Source of the DNA: a virus
DNA length: 64,000 bases
Virus record (IMG/VR): IMGVR_UViG_3300040770_000293
Coordinates: 34,515-98,514 of that record
Strand: one strand, 5' to 3'
Part shown: in pieces, positions 15,702-23,600 of the stretch
How the letters are laid out: each line of letters starts with the position of its first letter
Numbering within the stretch: position 1 is the first letter of the stretch
Translations under genes and position numbers: made by a program
Notes under the pieces: model-generated
What the model was told of the DNA's origin: nothing
Databases searched by the model: none
The model's input: only the letters and a program-made list of their open reading frames with translations

Positions 15702-15839
15702 GAGCCTGATTTTGATGATGACTATAGTGGAAATTTAACAGAAGAAGATTTTTGTAATGGATATTTAATTATAGAATCTTTTGCCGAATATTTAAAAACA
15801 GCTAAATCTATTGATATAGTAGCTACAACAGCATATTAA
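15702..15839 (+). pseudogene. In-frame continuation behind the TAA at 15699
   Basis: After TAA the same frame is open for 45 codons to TAA 15837-15839. It contains an acidic linker, a helix (F-A-E-Y-L-K) and an I-V-A-T-T-A-Y end, which is the C-terminal signature I expect for the family of the preceding gene. There is no ATG near its beginning. It is either the separated end of a broken gene or is made by readthrough. Confidence 0.6.
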
Positions 15840-15851
15840 AAAATAAAAATT

Positions 15852-16124
15852 ATGAAAAAAGTAGATTTAAACATTTGTAAAAAAGGAGATATTTTAATAT
15901 CAAAACATGGAGCTATTTTAAAATATTTAGAGCCACTACCTGAAGAACATTATTATGACCATAGAATAGAATATTTGTGTTTAGATGGAGTTTTAAATGA
16001 AGGTCAACTTGGTAGTGGTACTAGAAATAATGATGGAACTGTATTTAAAAATAAACATTTAGATACTGACCATGATATTGTATCTATAATACCTTTGGAA
16101 ACCTTTAAAAAATTATATTTATGA
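15852..16124 (+). CDS. Unknown 90-residue protein
   Basis: Starts in AAAAATTATG. It has a beta-rich pattern (GDILISKHGAILKYLEP) that could be a small barrel. Overlaps the next start by ATGA. Confidence 0.72.
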   Translation: MKKVDLNICKKGDILISKHGAILKYLEPLPEEHYYDHRIEYLCLDGVLNEGQLGSGTRNNDGTVFKNKHLDTDHDIVSIIPLETFKKLYL

Positions 16125-16429
16125 AATTAATAGAAGAATTTGACGAGATTTGTAATAAGATTGGAAAACACGTAGGTTATGATGGATACGTAGAGAATCA
16201 TTCTCTTGACACATCTAATATTAATAATTTTTGGCAATCTTGTTCAAATGATGATAGTATTTATTGGGCAGAAACCAAAGAAGACATATTAGAAGATACA
16301 GGAGATATTTATCACTCTGATACAAGAGGTATACATAGAGGAGAAGAAATTACATTAGCTTTAGTTACTAGTGATTTTGGAGATGGAGACTATTGGTTAG
16401 TTTTAGATACTAAAAATGAAATAAAATAA
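16121..16429 (+). CDS. Unknown 102-residue acidic protein
   Basis: Coupled by ATGA overlap to the gene before. Trp and Asp rich, with a DFGDGDYWLVLD stretch near the end. No family recognised. Confidence 0.72.
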   Translation: MKLIEEFDEICNKIGKHVGYDGYVENHSLDTSNINNFWQSCSNDDSIYWAETKEDILEDTGDIYHSDTRGIHRGEEITLALVTSDFGDGDYWLVLDTKNEIK

Positions 16430-16431
16430 TA

Positions 16432-16659
16432 ATGGCAAACAGACATTACGCAGTAGACAGGGATTATGATATTACTCTAAATTTTAAAGTTAAAGTAAAT
16501 CATATTAGTAATTATTATAATTTATCAGAAGAAGATATTAAAAATGTTCTTGATAATTTAGAGGAGGATTTTAAGTCTTATTTTTTGTGGAAAATTAGAA
16601 ATGAACACAGATTAGAAGATGCTGGAGTAGATTTTGTAACTTTTGAAGTGAAAGATTAA
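16432..16659 (+). CDS. Unknown 75-residue protein
   Basis: Starts 2 bases after the previous stop. Strand-helix pattern with a central acidic helix (about 28-46). Function unknown. Confidence 0.7.
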   Translation: MANRHYAVDRDYDITLNFKVKVNHISNYYNLSEEDIKNVLDNLEEDFKSYFLWKIRNEHRLEDAGVDFVTFEVKD

Positions 16660-16661
16660 TT

Positions 16662-16916
16662 ATGAATTTTACTAAAGATGAATGGAAAGAACTGGCTAAA
16701 AGATTTAACGAGAAAAAGTTCTTAGGTAAATTATTACTTATAAAACAAAATCCTACTTTATTTAAACTTGAAATAGATTCAGGTTGGATGATGTTAAGGC
16801 TTCACAGTGAAGAAGCTATGCAACAGGAATTTGACATGTTATTTGAATTCTCAAATGAATTATCTTCAAGTGATATAAATGATTTATTTTGGGCGGCAGA
16901 CATAAAAACTTATTAA
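16662..16916 (+). CDS. Unknown 84-residue protein
   Basis: Starts in TTAATTATG and ends 2 bases before the next start. Mixed helix and strand; residues 50-75 form an acidic helix. No motif recognised. Confidence 0.72.
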   Translation: MNFTKDEWKELAKRFNEKKFLGKLLLIKQNPTLFKLEIDSGWMMLRLHSEEAMQQEFDMLFEFSNELSSSDINDLFWAADIKTY

Positions 16917-16918
16917 TT

Positions 16919-17146
16919 ATGATAAAATGGAAAACAACAAAACCCACTGATAGAAGCGGGTTAACTTACTACGATGAAAGAGAAGTAATTTGTAGCAAAC
17001 CTCTTTTAGTTAAATACAGAGTTGGGAATTACACTTTCTTTGCCAAAGCTACGTATATTCCTTGTAAAAAAGAGTGGCAAGATTGGGAGTCTTTTCAACT
17101 AGAAAATGTAATTGGATGGTATGACTTAAAAGATGATTTGAAATGA
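16919..17146 (+). CDS. Unknown 75-residue protein
   Basis: The ATG at 16919 has the usual TTAATTATG context. A TTG at 16889 would overlap the preceding gene by 28 bases without a good context and is rejected. Trp/Tyr-rich strands dominate. The TGA overlaps the next start at 17143. Confidence 0.72.
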   Translation: MIKWKTTKPTDRSGLTYYDEREVICSKPLLVKYRVGNYTFFAKATYIPCKKEWQDWESFQLENVIGWYDLKDDLK

Positions 17147-17460
17147 AAAAATTAATTGAAAATATAGGGTCAATATTATTTGAACCTTACAAAGATTTAC
17201 CTTGGGAAAAAATAAATAATGTATTATTGTGGAGCTTAAAACTTTATAGTCTTGTATTAGTACCTTATTTAACTGCTGTTTTTATTGGTACTCTGCTTTC
17301 TATTCTTTTTGGTGGATTTACAGATTTTATTTCTAATGTACCTAATTTTACAGTTAATTATTTTTATGATGGTCATCTTTTTAACCTTATAGCTTGGAGA
17401 GTACATTTGTTTTGGTTTGCTTTGTGTCTTTTAATTAATATAAATGAAGAATTAAGGTAA
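17143..17460 (+). CDS. Small membrane protein with two transmembrane segments
   Basis: 105 residues. Hydrophobic helices lie at about residues 28-55 (with a Leu/Val/Thr-rich core) and 80-98. Probably inserted in the inner membrane. Co-transcribed with early genes; function unknown. Confidence 0.72.
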   Translation: MKKLIENIGSILFEPYKDLPWEKINNVLLWSLKLYSLVLVPYLTAVFIGTLLSILFGGFTDFISNVPNFTVNYFYDGHLFNLIAWRVHLFWFALCLLININEELR

Positions 17461-17461
17461 A

Positions 17462-17668
17462 ATGGAGATAGAATATTTACAAATTAGAGAAAAGGTTTTA
17501 GATGAAATATCTTTAGAAAATTTTAAGACTTGGAAGTTTTTAGATGAACATGGTAACTTACAAAATACAATTCAATTTGAAGATGACATAGAAAGAGAGC
17601 TCTTAAAAAGAGAGAGATATGATTTACTTATTGATTTAAAAAACCCCCTAGAGATTGTTAGTCTTTAG
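17462..17668 (+). CDS. Unknown 68-residue acidic protein
   Basis: Last gene of the + strand block. Its TAG (17666-17668) lies in the right arm of the shared terminator hairpin, and its final 21 bases overlap the 3' end of the convergent gene on the other strand. Confidence 0.7.
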   Translation: MEIEYLQIREKVLDEISLENFKTWKFLDEHGNLQNTIQFEDDIERELLKRERYDLLIDLKNPLEIVSL

Positions 17669-17675
17669 AGGGTTT
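17641..17675. terminator. Bidirectional terminator between convergent blocks
   Basis: Stem AAACCCCCTA (17641-17650) with TAGAGGGTTT (17666-17675), one mismatch, 15-base loop. An A-run precedes it and a T-rich run follows, so it can end transcription from both sides. Each arm carries the TAG stop of one of the two converging genes. Confidence 0.82.
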
Positions 17676-17854
17676 CTTTTTATTTCATATATTGTGTCCA
17701 TATTATAACCACTTGTCTCTTTAAATGCAATTCTCTCTTTTGTTTCTGCATCTATATAAAATGTTGCGTGAAACCATACACCTTGCGCTACCCTGTAATT
17801 TTTATCTTTTAAAAAGTTATAAAATTCTTCTTCATTTACTTTTGTCCATCTCAT
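17648..17854 (-). CDS. Unknown 68-residue protein
   Basis: Last gene of the minus-strand accessory cassette. The stretch HATFYIDAETKERIAFKETS suggests a small beta-rich protein. Its ATG overlaps the stop of the upstream gene. Confidence 0.7.
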   Translation of the reverse strand: MRWTKVNEEEFYNFLKDKNYRVAQGVWFHATFYIDAETKERIAFKETSGYNMDTIYEIKRNPLKTNNL

Positions 17855-18117
17855 AACTTATTTAATTTATTTTTTAGTTTTAATAATACCTCTATACAAG
17901 CTTTGTAATACACTTGTTTTTCAAAGTTATCTGTACGTCCTAGTTTAGGAGTTTGTTCTTGAGAGAGCTCAGATTTGTACTTATTTAGACTGTCTAGTAC
18001 TATTCGATTGAATTCTTTTTTGGCGGCTAAAAAACCTGCTTCAAAATCATTAAAGGAAGACTCGTCATCTATACTTCTACTTCTGTATTTTGCGTAATGT
18101 GTTGCTATTGTTTTCAT
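17851..18117 (-). CDS. Unknown 88-residue helical protein
   Basis: Helix-rich and basic at the C-terminus (LKLKNKLNKL). The GFLAAKKEF segment near residue 28 is a form common in small Bacteroidota phage proteins. No function known. Confidence 0.7.
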   Translation of the reverse strand: MKTIATHYAKYRSRSIDDESSFNDFEAGFLAAKKEFNRIVLDSLNKYKSELSQEQTPKLGRTDNFEKQVYYKACIEVLLKLKNKLNKL

Positions 18118-18205
18118 TTTCTATGTATCCGTTATGTATCCATTTTTTGTAGTGATATTTAAAGCACTCTGTTTTAGTTTTTTCTTGTGGCGGTTTTTCT
18201 TTCAA
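18077..18205 (-). CDS. Possible small basic protein with TTG start (42 residues)
   Basis: An open frame fills the 84-base gap between two called genes. It begins with TTG overlapping the upstream stop and ends with TAG inside the next gene. The residues TECFKYHYKKWIHNGYIE look protein-like. There is no ATG start, so support is weak. Confidence 0.3.
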   Translation of the reverse strand: MKEKPPQEKTKTECFKYHYKKWIHNGYIENENNSNTLRKIQK

Positions 18206-18489
18206 AGTTCTGCTTTTATTTTTACTAGTTGTTGTAAAGCTTCCTCAAATACTTCATCAAAATGCTGTTCACTTGTAAGATTACTTATTATTTGATACTC
18301 TTCGTAAAAAGTATTACTGTTACACTCAATTTTAAAACCAAAAGAGTCGTACTTAACTATCACTTGATATTTAGGATATACTTTTACAAGCTCATCTTGA
18401 CATAACTCATCTTGAAAATATAAGTAATAAGGGTATTCTAAGTCTAATTCTTTTTCTGTTATTTCTCTAACTTTGCATTTTACTTTCAT
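18202..18489 (-). CDS. Unknown 95-residue protein
   Basis: Acidic, Tyr-rich protein with no recognised motif. Its start overlaps the stop of the SLOG-type gene by 4 bp. Confidence 0.72.
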   Translation of the reverse strand: MKVKCKVREITEKELDLEYPYYLYFQDELCQDELVKVYPKYQVIVKYDSFGFKIECNSNTFYEEYQIISNLTSEQHFDEVFEEALQQLVKIKAEL

Positions 18490-18854
18490 ATAGTAATTAT
18501 TTTAATTGGTAATCCTCTTTTAATTGCTTTGTTTATTGCGTTTTGCGTACCTCTTGAGTTGTACTGTTGCATTGCTATAAAATAGTCTGAGTTATCTACT
18601 ATGGTTTGATTTCTTAAGATAGGTGCTACTTTTGGATTATTATTTTTATAATCGGGTAAATATATCTCTGTCTTTATTCCTTTTTCTTGCGCCCATAGCT
18701 CACATAAACTATCAAACCCTTTAGCTCCTCCGTGAACTATTATACATTCGTTATCTTTTAAAAGGCGGCTCAAATAAAAATCAAGTTGTTGAAAAACAAA
18801 ATCTTTATCTGTGATTGTACGTGAACCTGAGACTCCTATTCTAACTGTTCTCAT
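18486..18854 (-). CDS. YspA/DUF2493-type SLOG-superfamily protein
   Basis: 122 residues. The N-terminal IGVSGSRTITD (about 6-16) and the HGGAKGFDSLCELWA segment (about 41-55) are the nucleotide-binding loops of the YspA-like SLOG family. Members bind nucleotides or their derivatives and are thought to act in stress or conflict signalling. This could be a phage counter-defence or signalling protein; the exact ligand is not known. It is part of the minus-strand accessory cassette. Confidence 0.82.
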   Translation of the reverse strand: MRTVRIGVSGSRTITDKDFVFQQLDFYLSRLLKDNECIIVHGGAKGFDSLCELWAQEKGIKTEIYLPDYKNNNPKVAPILRNQTIVDNSDYFIAMQQYNSRGTQNAINKAIKRGLPIKIITI

Positions 18855-19270
18855 AAATAGATTTGCCCTTTAATTTCTACTTCTCTTAAAAAATTGTGTA
18901 ATTCATCTTTTTTAGTAATTACTTCTTTCTCATCATCACTCCATAAAATACAGTTATTTTTATGTAAATCAGGAAGGTAGATATTTAAACGGTAAATGAT
19001 TGGAAAAATATAACCTCCTTTTCCATCATCTCTTTGCTCACCTCTACTTGTAATTTCATCTTCTGAGAGTTTATTAGTATAAGGTAAAGTAAGAATATTA
19101 TTTTTAATTCTGTTATACAGTAAAATTAATCTTTCGGGTCTTTTACCACTAATTAAGCACCACCCTAAGACATCATAATTAAAGTGATTATAATATCTTT
19201 CGTCTTTGGCTCTTAACGATTGCATTACAATCGATTTAGTCACTTTTGTCTTTTTTAACTCTACTGTCAT
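18851..19270 (-). CDS. Unknown 139-residue protein
   Basis: Begins with a basic N-terminal 25 residues followed by a mixed fold. No recognisable domain. Its ATG shares a base with the previous gene's TAA (TAATG) and its stop overlaps the next start. Confidence 0.72.
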   Translation of the reverse strand: MTVELKKTKVTKSIVMQSLRAKDERYYNHFNYDVLGWCLISGKRPERLILLYNRIKNNILTLPYTNKLSEDEITSRGEQRDDGKGGYIFPIIYRLNIYLPDLHKNNCILWSDDEKEVITKKDELHNFLREVEIKGQIYL

Positions 19271-19419
19271 TATAATTCAAATTTATCACAGATTTTACTT
19301 TTTAAAGTTAAAGGTTCTTCTGTTAAGTTACATTTATGTTGTTTTCTTTTTCCTTTATAATGGTAATCAAACCACTTACAATGTTTACACTTCGCTTCAT
19401 ATATTATCTCTACTTTCAT
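19270..19419 (-). CDS. Small Cys/His-rich protein (49 residues)
   Basis: A C-x-x-C pair (K-C-K-H-C-K, about residues 11-14) and later Cys at about 30 and 44 suggest metal binding. The frame fills the gap between two longer genes exactly, with TAATG coupling downstream, which supports it as real. Confidence 0.62.
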   Translation of the reverse strand: MKVEIIYEAKCKHCKWFDYHYKGKRKQHKCNLTEEPLTLKSKICDKFEL

Positions 19420-19744
19420 CTCTTAAAATATAATCTGTTGGTTTTAAATTTAATTTGCGTGCCAAAGTTTGAAAACTGTCACTAGCTGAATCATAGTGAT
19501 GTTCCCCTAGCTCATAATCCATGTATAGTCTATTTTTACCTTCACTTACAATATCCTTAGAAAATGCTTCAGCATAAGGTGCGTTTATACATTCATCTGC
19601 TATTCCTAGTAGAGTATAATTTTTATGTGGTAGTTTTACTCTTTCACCACTTGTGGAAGTTAAATATCCATCTGAAGTATCCGCATTAACTCCTTCTTGA
19701 CTGTTTGGTAATTCTACAAAGATGTAGTTTTTATATTTTTTCAT
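19397..19744 (-). CDS. Unknown 115-residue protein
   Basis: The N-terminal half is beta-rich (NYIFVELPN, ERVKLPHKNYTLLG). The middle contains a Tyr/His-rich segment. No family recognised. Its start follows directly after the stop of the 58-residue gene upstream. Confidence 0.72.
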   Translation of the reverse strand: MKKYKNYIFVELPNSQEGVNADTSDGYLTSTSGERVKLPHKNYTLLGIADECINAPYAEAFSKDIVSEGKNRLYMDYELGEHHYDSASDSFQTLARKLNLKPTDYILRDESRDNI

Positions 19745-19921
19745 TTAATTAGTTGGTTTTTTGTGTCTAAACAACTCAATCTTAAATCTTTCTTTCTCTC
19801 TTACTTCTAGTTCATCAAATAAATGACTAGCTACGTTGATTAAGTCTTGAAATATTTCTATGGTAGTTTTATCAGTATTTATACCAAGTCTTTTTAGTTT
19901 TTGTATCTGTTGTTTATCCAT
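19745..19921 (-). CDS. Small helical protein (58 residues)
   Basis: ATG at 19921 overlaps the end of the upstream gene by 8 bases and the TAA at 19745-19747 touches the next ATG. Helical, coiled-coil-like and highly charged. Function unknown. Confidence 0.62.
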   Translation of the reverse strand: MDKQQIQKLKRLGINTDKTTIEIFQDLINVASHLFDELEVREKERFKIELFRHKKPTN

Positions 19922-20504
19922 TGAGTCTATAAGTTTTTAATCTTTCTATTTCTGTTTCTTTTGCGGAAATTTTTAAATCTATTTCTGAATTAAATTGTTT
20001 TATATCTAAAAGTCTGACTGCCTCTTGTCTATCATAGCTACTTCCTCTCACAATTTTGTAAGCTTCTTCTGTGGTATACTTTCCTGCAAATGATATGTTT
20101 GAAGAATAGCCACTATGATTTGCACCCCAATATTGTCCGTAACAACCTGCGTAAACTACAGCTAAATCTTGAGGATTAGAAATAGTTAATAATCTTGCAC
20201 TTTCATCTCTTTCTTTACACCATAAATAGCTTTTTAAATCTCTACGTCTGAGTTCTTTACCTTCATATAGTATTACATCAGAATATTTATCTCGAGTTGC
20301 TATTACATCTATATATTTAATTTCGTTATCTTGATACTTATGAATTGCATCTATAGTTGCCCCTTGATATATTAATTCGGATAATCCTTTACTTCTGGCT
20401 TCTCCTCTTGTTTCTGCCAAAACTATAATTTCGTCATAATACCAAGGTTCAAACAAGTCTTTTGCAGTTATTTTCCAAGCTTTCTTTAATATTGTCTCTT
20501 TCAT
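19914..20504 (-). CDS. Unknown 196-residue protein, first gene of the accessory cassette
   Basis: Contains an AGCYGQYWGANHSGYSS segment near residues 120-136 and a GKYTTEEAYKIV segment near 145-156. This looks like a conserved Bacteroidota phage type, but no function is known to me. It sits directly behind the promoter at 20554-20584, with a leader that holds a GCGGGAATAAAA-like box on the opposite strand. Confidence 0.75.
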   Translation of the reverse strand: MKETILKKAWKITAKDLFEPWYYDEIIVLAETRGEARSKGLSELIYQGATIDAIHKYQDNEIKYIDVIATRDKYSDVILYEGKELRRRDLKSYLWCKERDESARLLTISNPQDLAVVYAGCYGQYWGANHSGYSSNISFAGKYTTEEAYKIVRGSSYDRQEAVRLLDIKQFNSEIDLKISAKETEIERLKTYRLNG

Positions 20505-20553
20505 ATTTTTAGTTTTTTTGGCGGGAATAAAATTAAAACAGCCTTTTCAAACA

Positions 20554-20584
20554 CAAAGATAACAATAATAAATCTATTAAACAA
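20554..20584 (-). promoter_or_regulatory. Bacteroidota-type promoter of the accessory cassette
   Basis: On the minus strand TTG (20584-20582), 20 bases, TATCTTTG (20561-20554). It starts within the T-tail of the late-operon terminator, the same terminator-promoter fusion as at 14803. Confidence 0.83.
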
Positions 20585-20590
20585 GAAAAA

Positions 20591-20625
20591 AGCCTGTAAA
20601 TTACCAAAGAGGCTTTTTACAGGCT
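20591..20625 (-). terminator. Strong terminator of the virion operon
   Basis: A perfect 10-pair stem AGCCTGTAAA (20591-20600) with TTTACAGGCT (20616-20625), followed on the minus strand by a run of six T. The same 3' arm can also pair with an AAAAAGCC segment inside the loop, giving a shorter alternative hairpin. It lies 22 bases after the stop of the 1848-residue gene. Confidence 0.87.
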
Positions 20626-20646
20626 AATTATTTTAAGATTTAAATT

Positions 20647-23600
20647 CTATTTCTTATCTTCCTTGTCTTCTGATAATAGGTAAGCTGGAGTGAAATACAT
20701 AAATGTACCTGAATTTAAAATGTATTGATCTTTTACTCGTTGCACGTTTTTGAGGTTAAAATATTCCTTGACCAATCCCGTATTGCGTCCCCAATACCTA
20801 AGATTTTTTGTAGCTCCAGTCCATTTACCACTTGAAACTATTTCATCGCTTCCGATATCTGTTACAGCTAATACATCAGGGATAACATTTAAGCCAACAA
20901 AACTTGATTCCACAACTTCGTAATATGTTGCTGGTAAAGCTACACCTACAGATGCCGTTTCATTTGTTAATCTGAGCATTAGATAATTTGCAGCCTGTAT
21001 TAAAAAAACGTCTTTATTTTCTTCGTCATCAGCTAATTTAGCTAGTAAAATACTTAACCCTGCTATAAGGTTTAACATTATAAAATCTTTACCATTACGT
21101 TGCATGTTCATTTTAGCATTAACATCATCTTGAGTAAATTCTGCCCAATAGGTTTTTATATCCTTACCTAAATTCTTTACGTCGTCCTTAGTAAACTGTT
21201 CAAAATAACCTTTAACAAATCTCCCTAAAGTTCTGTAAGAGCCTTCTTCAACTTGTCCTGACATTAAAGAAGTATGTTTATTTTTAAATCTCCTTGCTGT
21301 GGCTATCGGAATGAAGGATCTGTGAACGGTAAGTAACTGTAAAAATAGGTTACGAGCCGAAATGCTCTTCTCTTCTTCAGGCATTTGACCATCTATATTC
21401 TGAACTGCATAACTAATTCTTTGATAGATTGCTTCGTTTTTAAGCTTTAAATACTTTTCTAAGTCTTCTCCAGATCTGTTTAATAAGCCCTCCATTTTAG
21501 CTTTGTCATAATTAAACTTTCCATCATCTGTAAGCATAAAATTATACATGGTATTTTGCTCATTTGCATTCCAAGTGTTTTTAAGCTCTAGACTTGATAA
21601 TGTTGGGTTAGCTTTTTTAAACTCGTTAAAGTTTTGAATACTCCCATTTACAATTCTGTAATCATACATTACGCTTAAAGCTATTCTAGGAATAACTGGA
21701 AAGTTACCCATAGAGTGTGTAGCATAAGGTAGTTTTACCATATTTCTCATAACCTTTCCAAAGGATGAGTTTTTCAATCTCTCTGCTTTATTATAAACTA
21801 AGAAATTTTCCAATAGTATATTTAACCTTGCTTTTGAATTTATTTCGCCCGTTTCTGCTATAGCTTTTCCTGCTAACTTTCTAAACTCTTTATTAGCCAT
21901 CTTAGTGGAGGTCATATCTACATGCTCTCCTACTTTATTCTCCAAATAAAACTGACTTTGAGCTGTTATCCAGGATGTTGCTGGAGAAATAACTGCAAAA
22001 CCTAAGTTTCTAAATCTTACAAATGTTGAAAATATTCTTAAAAGTTTTGAAACATTTATATTGTAATTCTTAAAAAAGTTTATATTGTAATCAATATCTT
22101 CCTTAACTCCAAAATAGGCTTCATCCATGTGAGAATTAAACATCTTTAAAGTTGCTGTAGCTGCAGCTTCTTTATTTGAATAAGTATCATTCAAAACAGA
22201 ACTTTGCAACATTAAAGCTTGTCCTATATGCTCTTTCCTTGCTCTATATAACATACCTTGCTCATGCATCCAACTGTAGCTTGTTAGAAGTTCATCTGAT
22301 AAGTCATCCTGATTGGCTAAATCTCTAAAGCCGTATTTAGGTATAATTTTCATATCTTGGACCTTAAACTTTTCGCTTCCCTCTATAACTTCACCTGTTG
22401 CTATGTCTTCCTCTCTATAACCTACTGAATCTTTTATTCCCTCTCTAATTTTACCAAAAGAAGGTTGTTTTGCAAAGGCTTCCACTTTTCTAAGGCTTGA
22501 CTTACTCTGTTGAGGTAGCTTAAATAAGTTGTGTTGATTTAAAGTGTCTGTTGCTTGTAAGGACTCTTTATGATAATCTAATAAGGCTTGTCTAGCTTTA
22601 AATAGTTTTTCATTTTTTGTTGCGTTTCTATTTTTATCTGGCGCAAAAAGATTTACATACTCTGAACTTTTAAAATCATTTCCCTTAAATTGATACCTTC
22701 CTCCTTCATAATTTTTAATGTATTTCTCATTTAAATCTGTTCTTTCCTCTGCTTCAAAGAAACTATAATTTGGAGTTACAGTTAAAGGAGATTCTCCATT
22801 TGAAACTTCCTGTAATAGTTGAGAAACTTTTTTAGTCCCTTCTCCTAGTTCTTGAATTAAACTGTCATAACCTACAGGTGAAAATTTAGTGTAGTAGGGT
22901 AATAATTTTGTTTGAGAATATTTTACTAAATCTTTATAAACAGCTATTTGTCTTTCCTCTAAATCTTTAGGGTAGTTAGAACTAAAATGTTTTTCAAATT
23001 TTTTAGGTATATTCACCAATTGACCTTTAAGTAACATATTTACAAATGTTTTAGCTGAATCTATGTCTGCTTTGCCATTTGAAGTTGTATGTTCTCTAAT
23101 AAAATCAAGTTCCTGTATACCTCTTATTCCTAAATCTTTTAAAGAATCTCTATAAGCTTGATTAACTGTATTCTCTGTTGTTTCTTCAACTTCTTCCTCG
23201 TTTTTTTCTTTCTTAAAAAATGTTGAGGCTTCTTGATATAGCAGTTGTAACTTCTCTGTATACTCTTTTATGTATTCTTTTTCAGATGTTGACATTCTCT
23301 CTACGTCTGTCTCTGAAGGTTGGTTTAAAACTCTATTACCTTTAATTATATTATTTCTCTTACTTTGTAACTCTTTAATAGAAAAAATTAATTCTTCTGC
23401 TCTTTGCTGATTATCTCCTTCAACATTTGACAGTCTGTCCATTAAGCTTTCTTTACCCCCCAAACTATCCCAAAATTCTCTATTAAACCCTAAATAAGAG
23501 TTTAGTTTCAAGTAGTCAAAAGCTCCTTTAAAATCTCCTTGGGCTTCTAATTTTTCTATTTCTTCTATAAACTTAGTTGGAATACCTTGTTTATCTTTTT

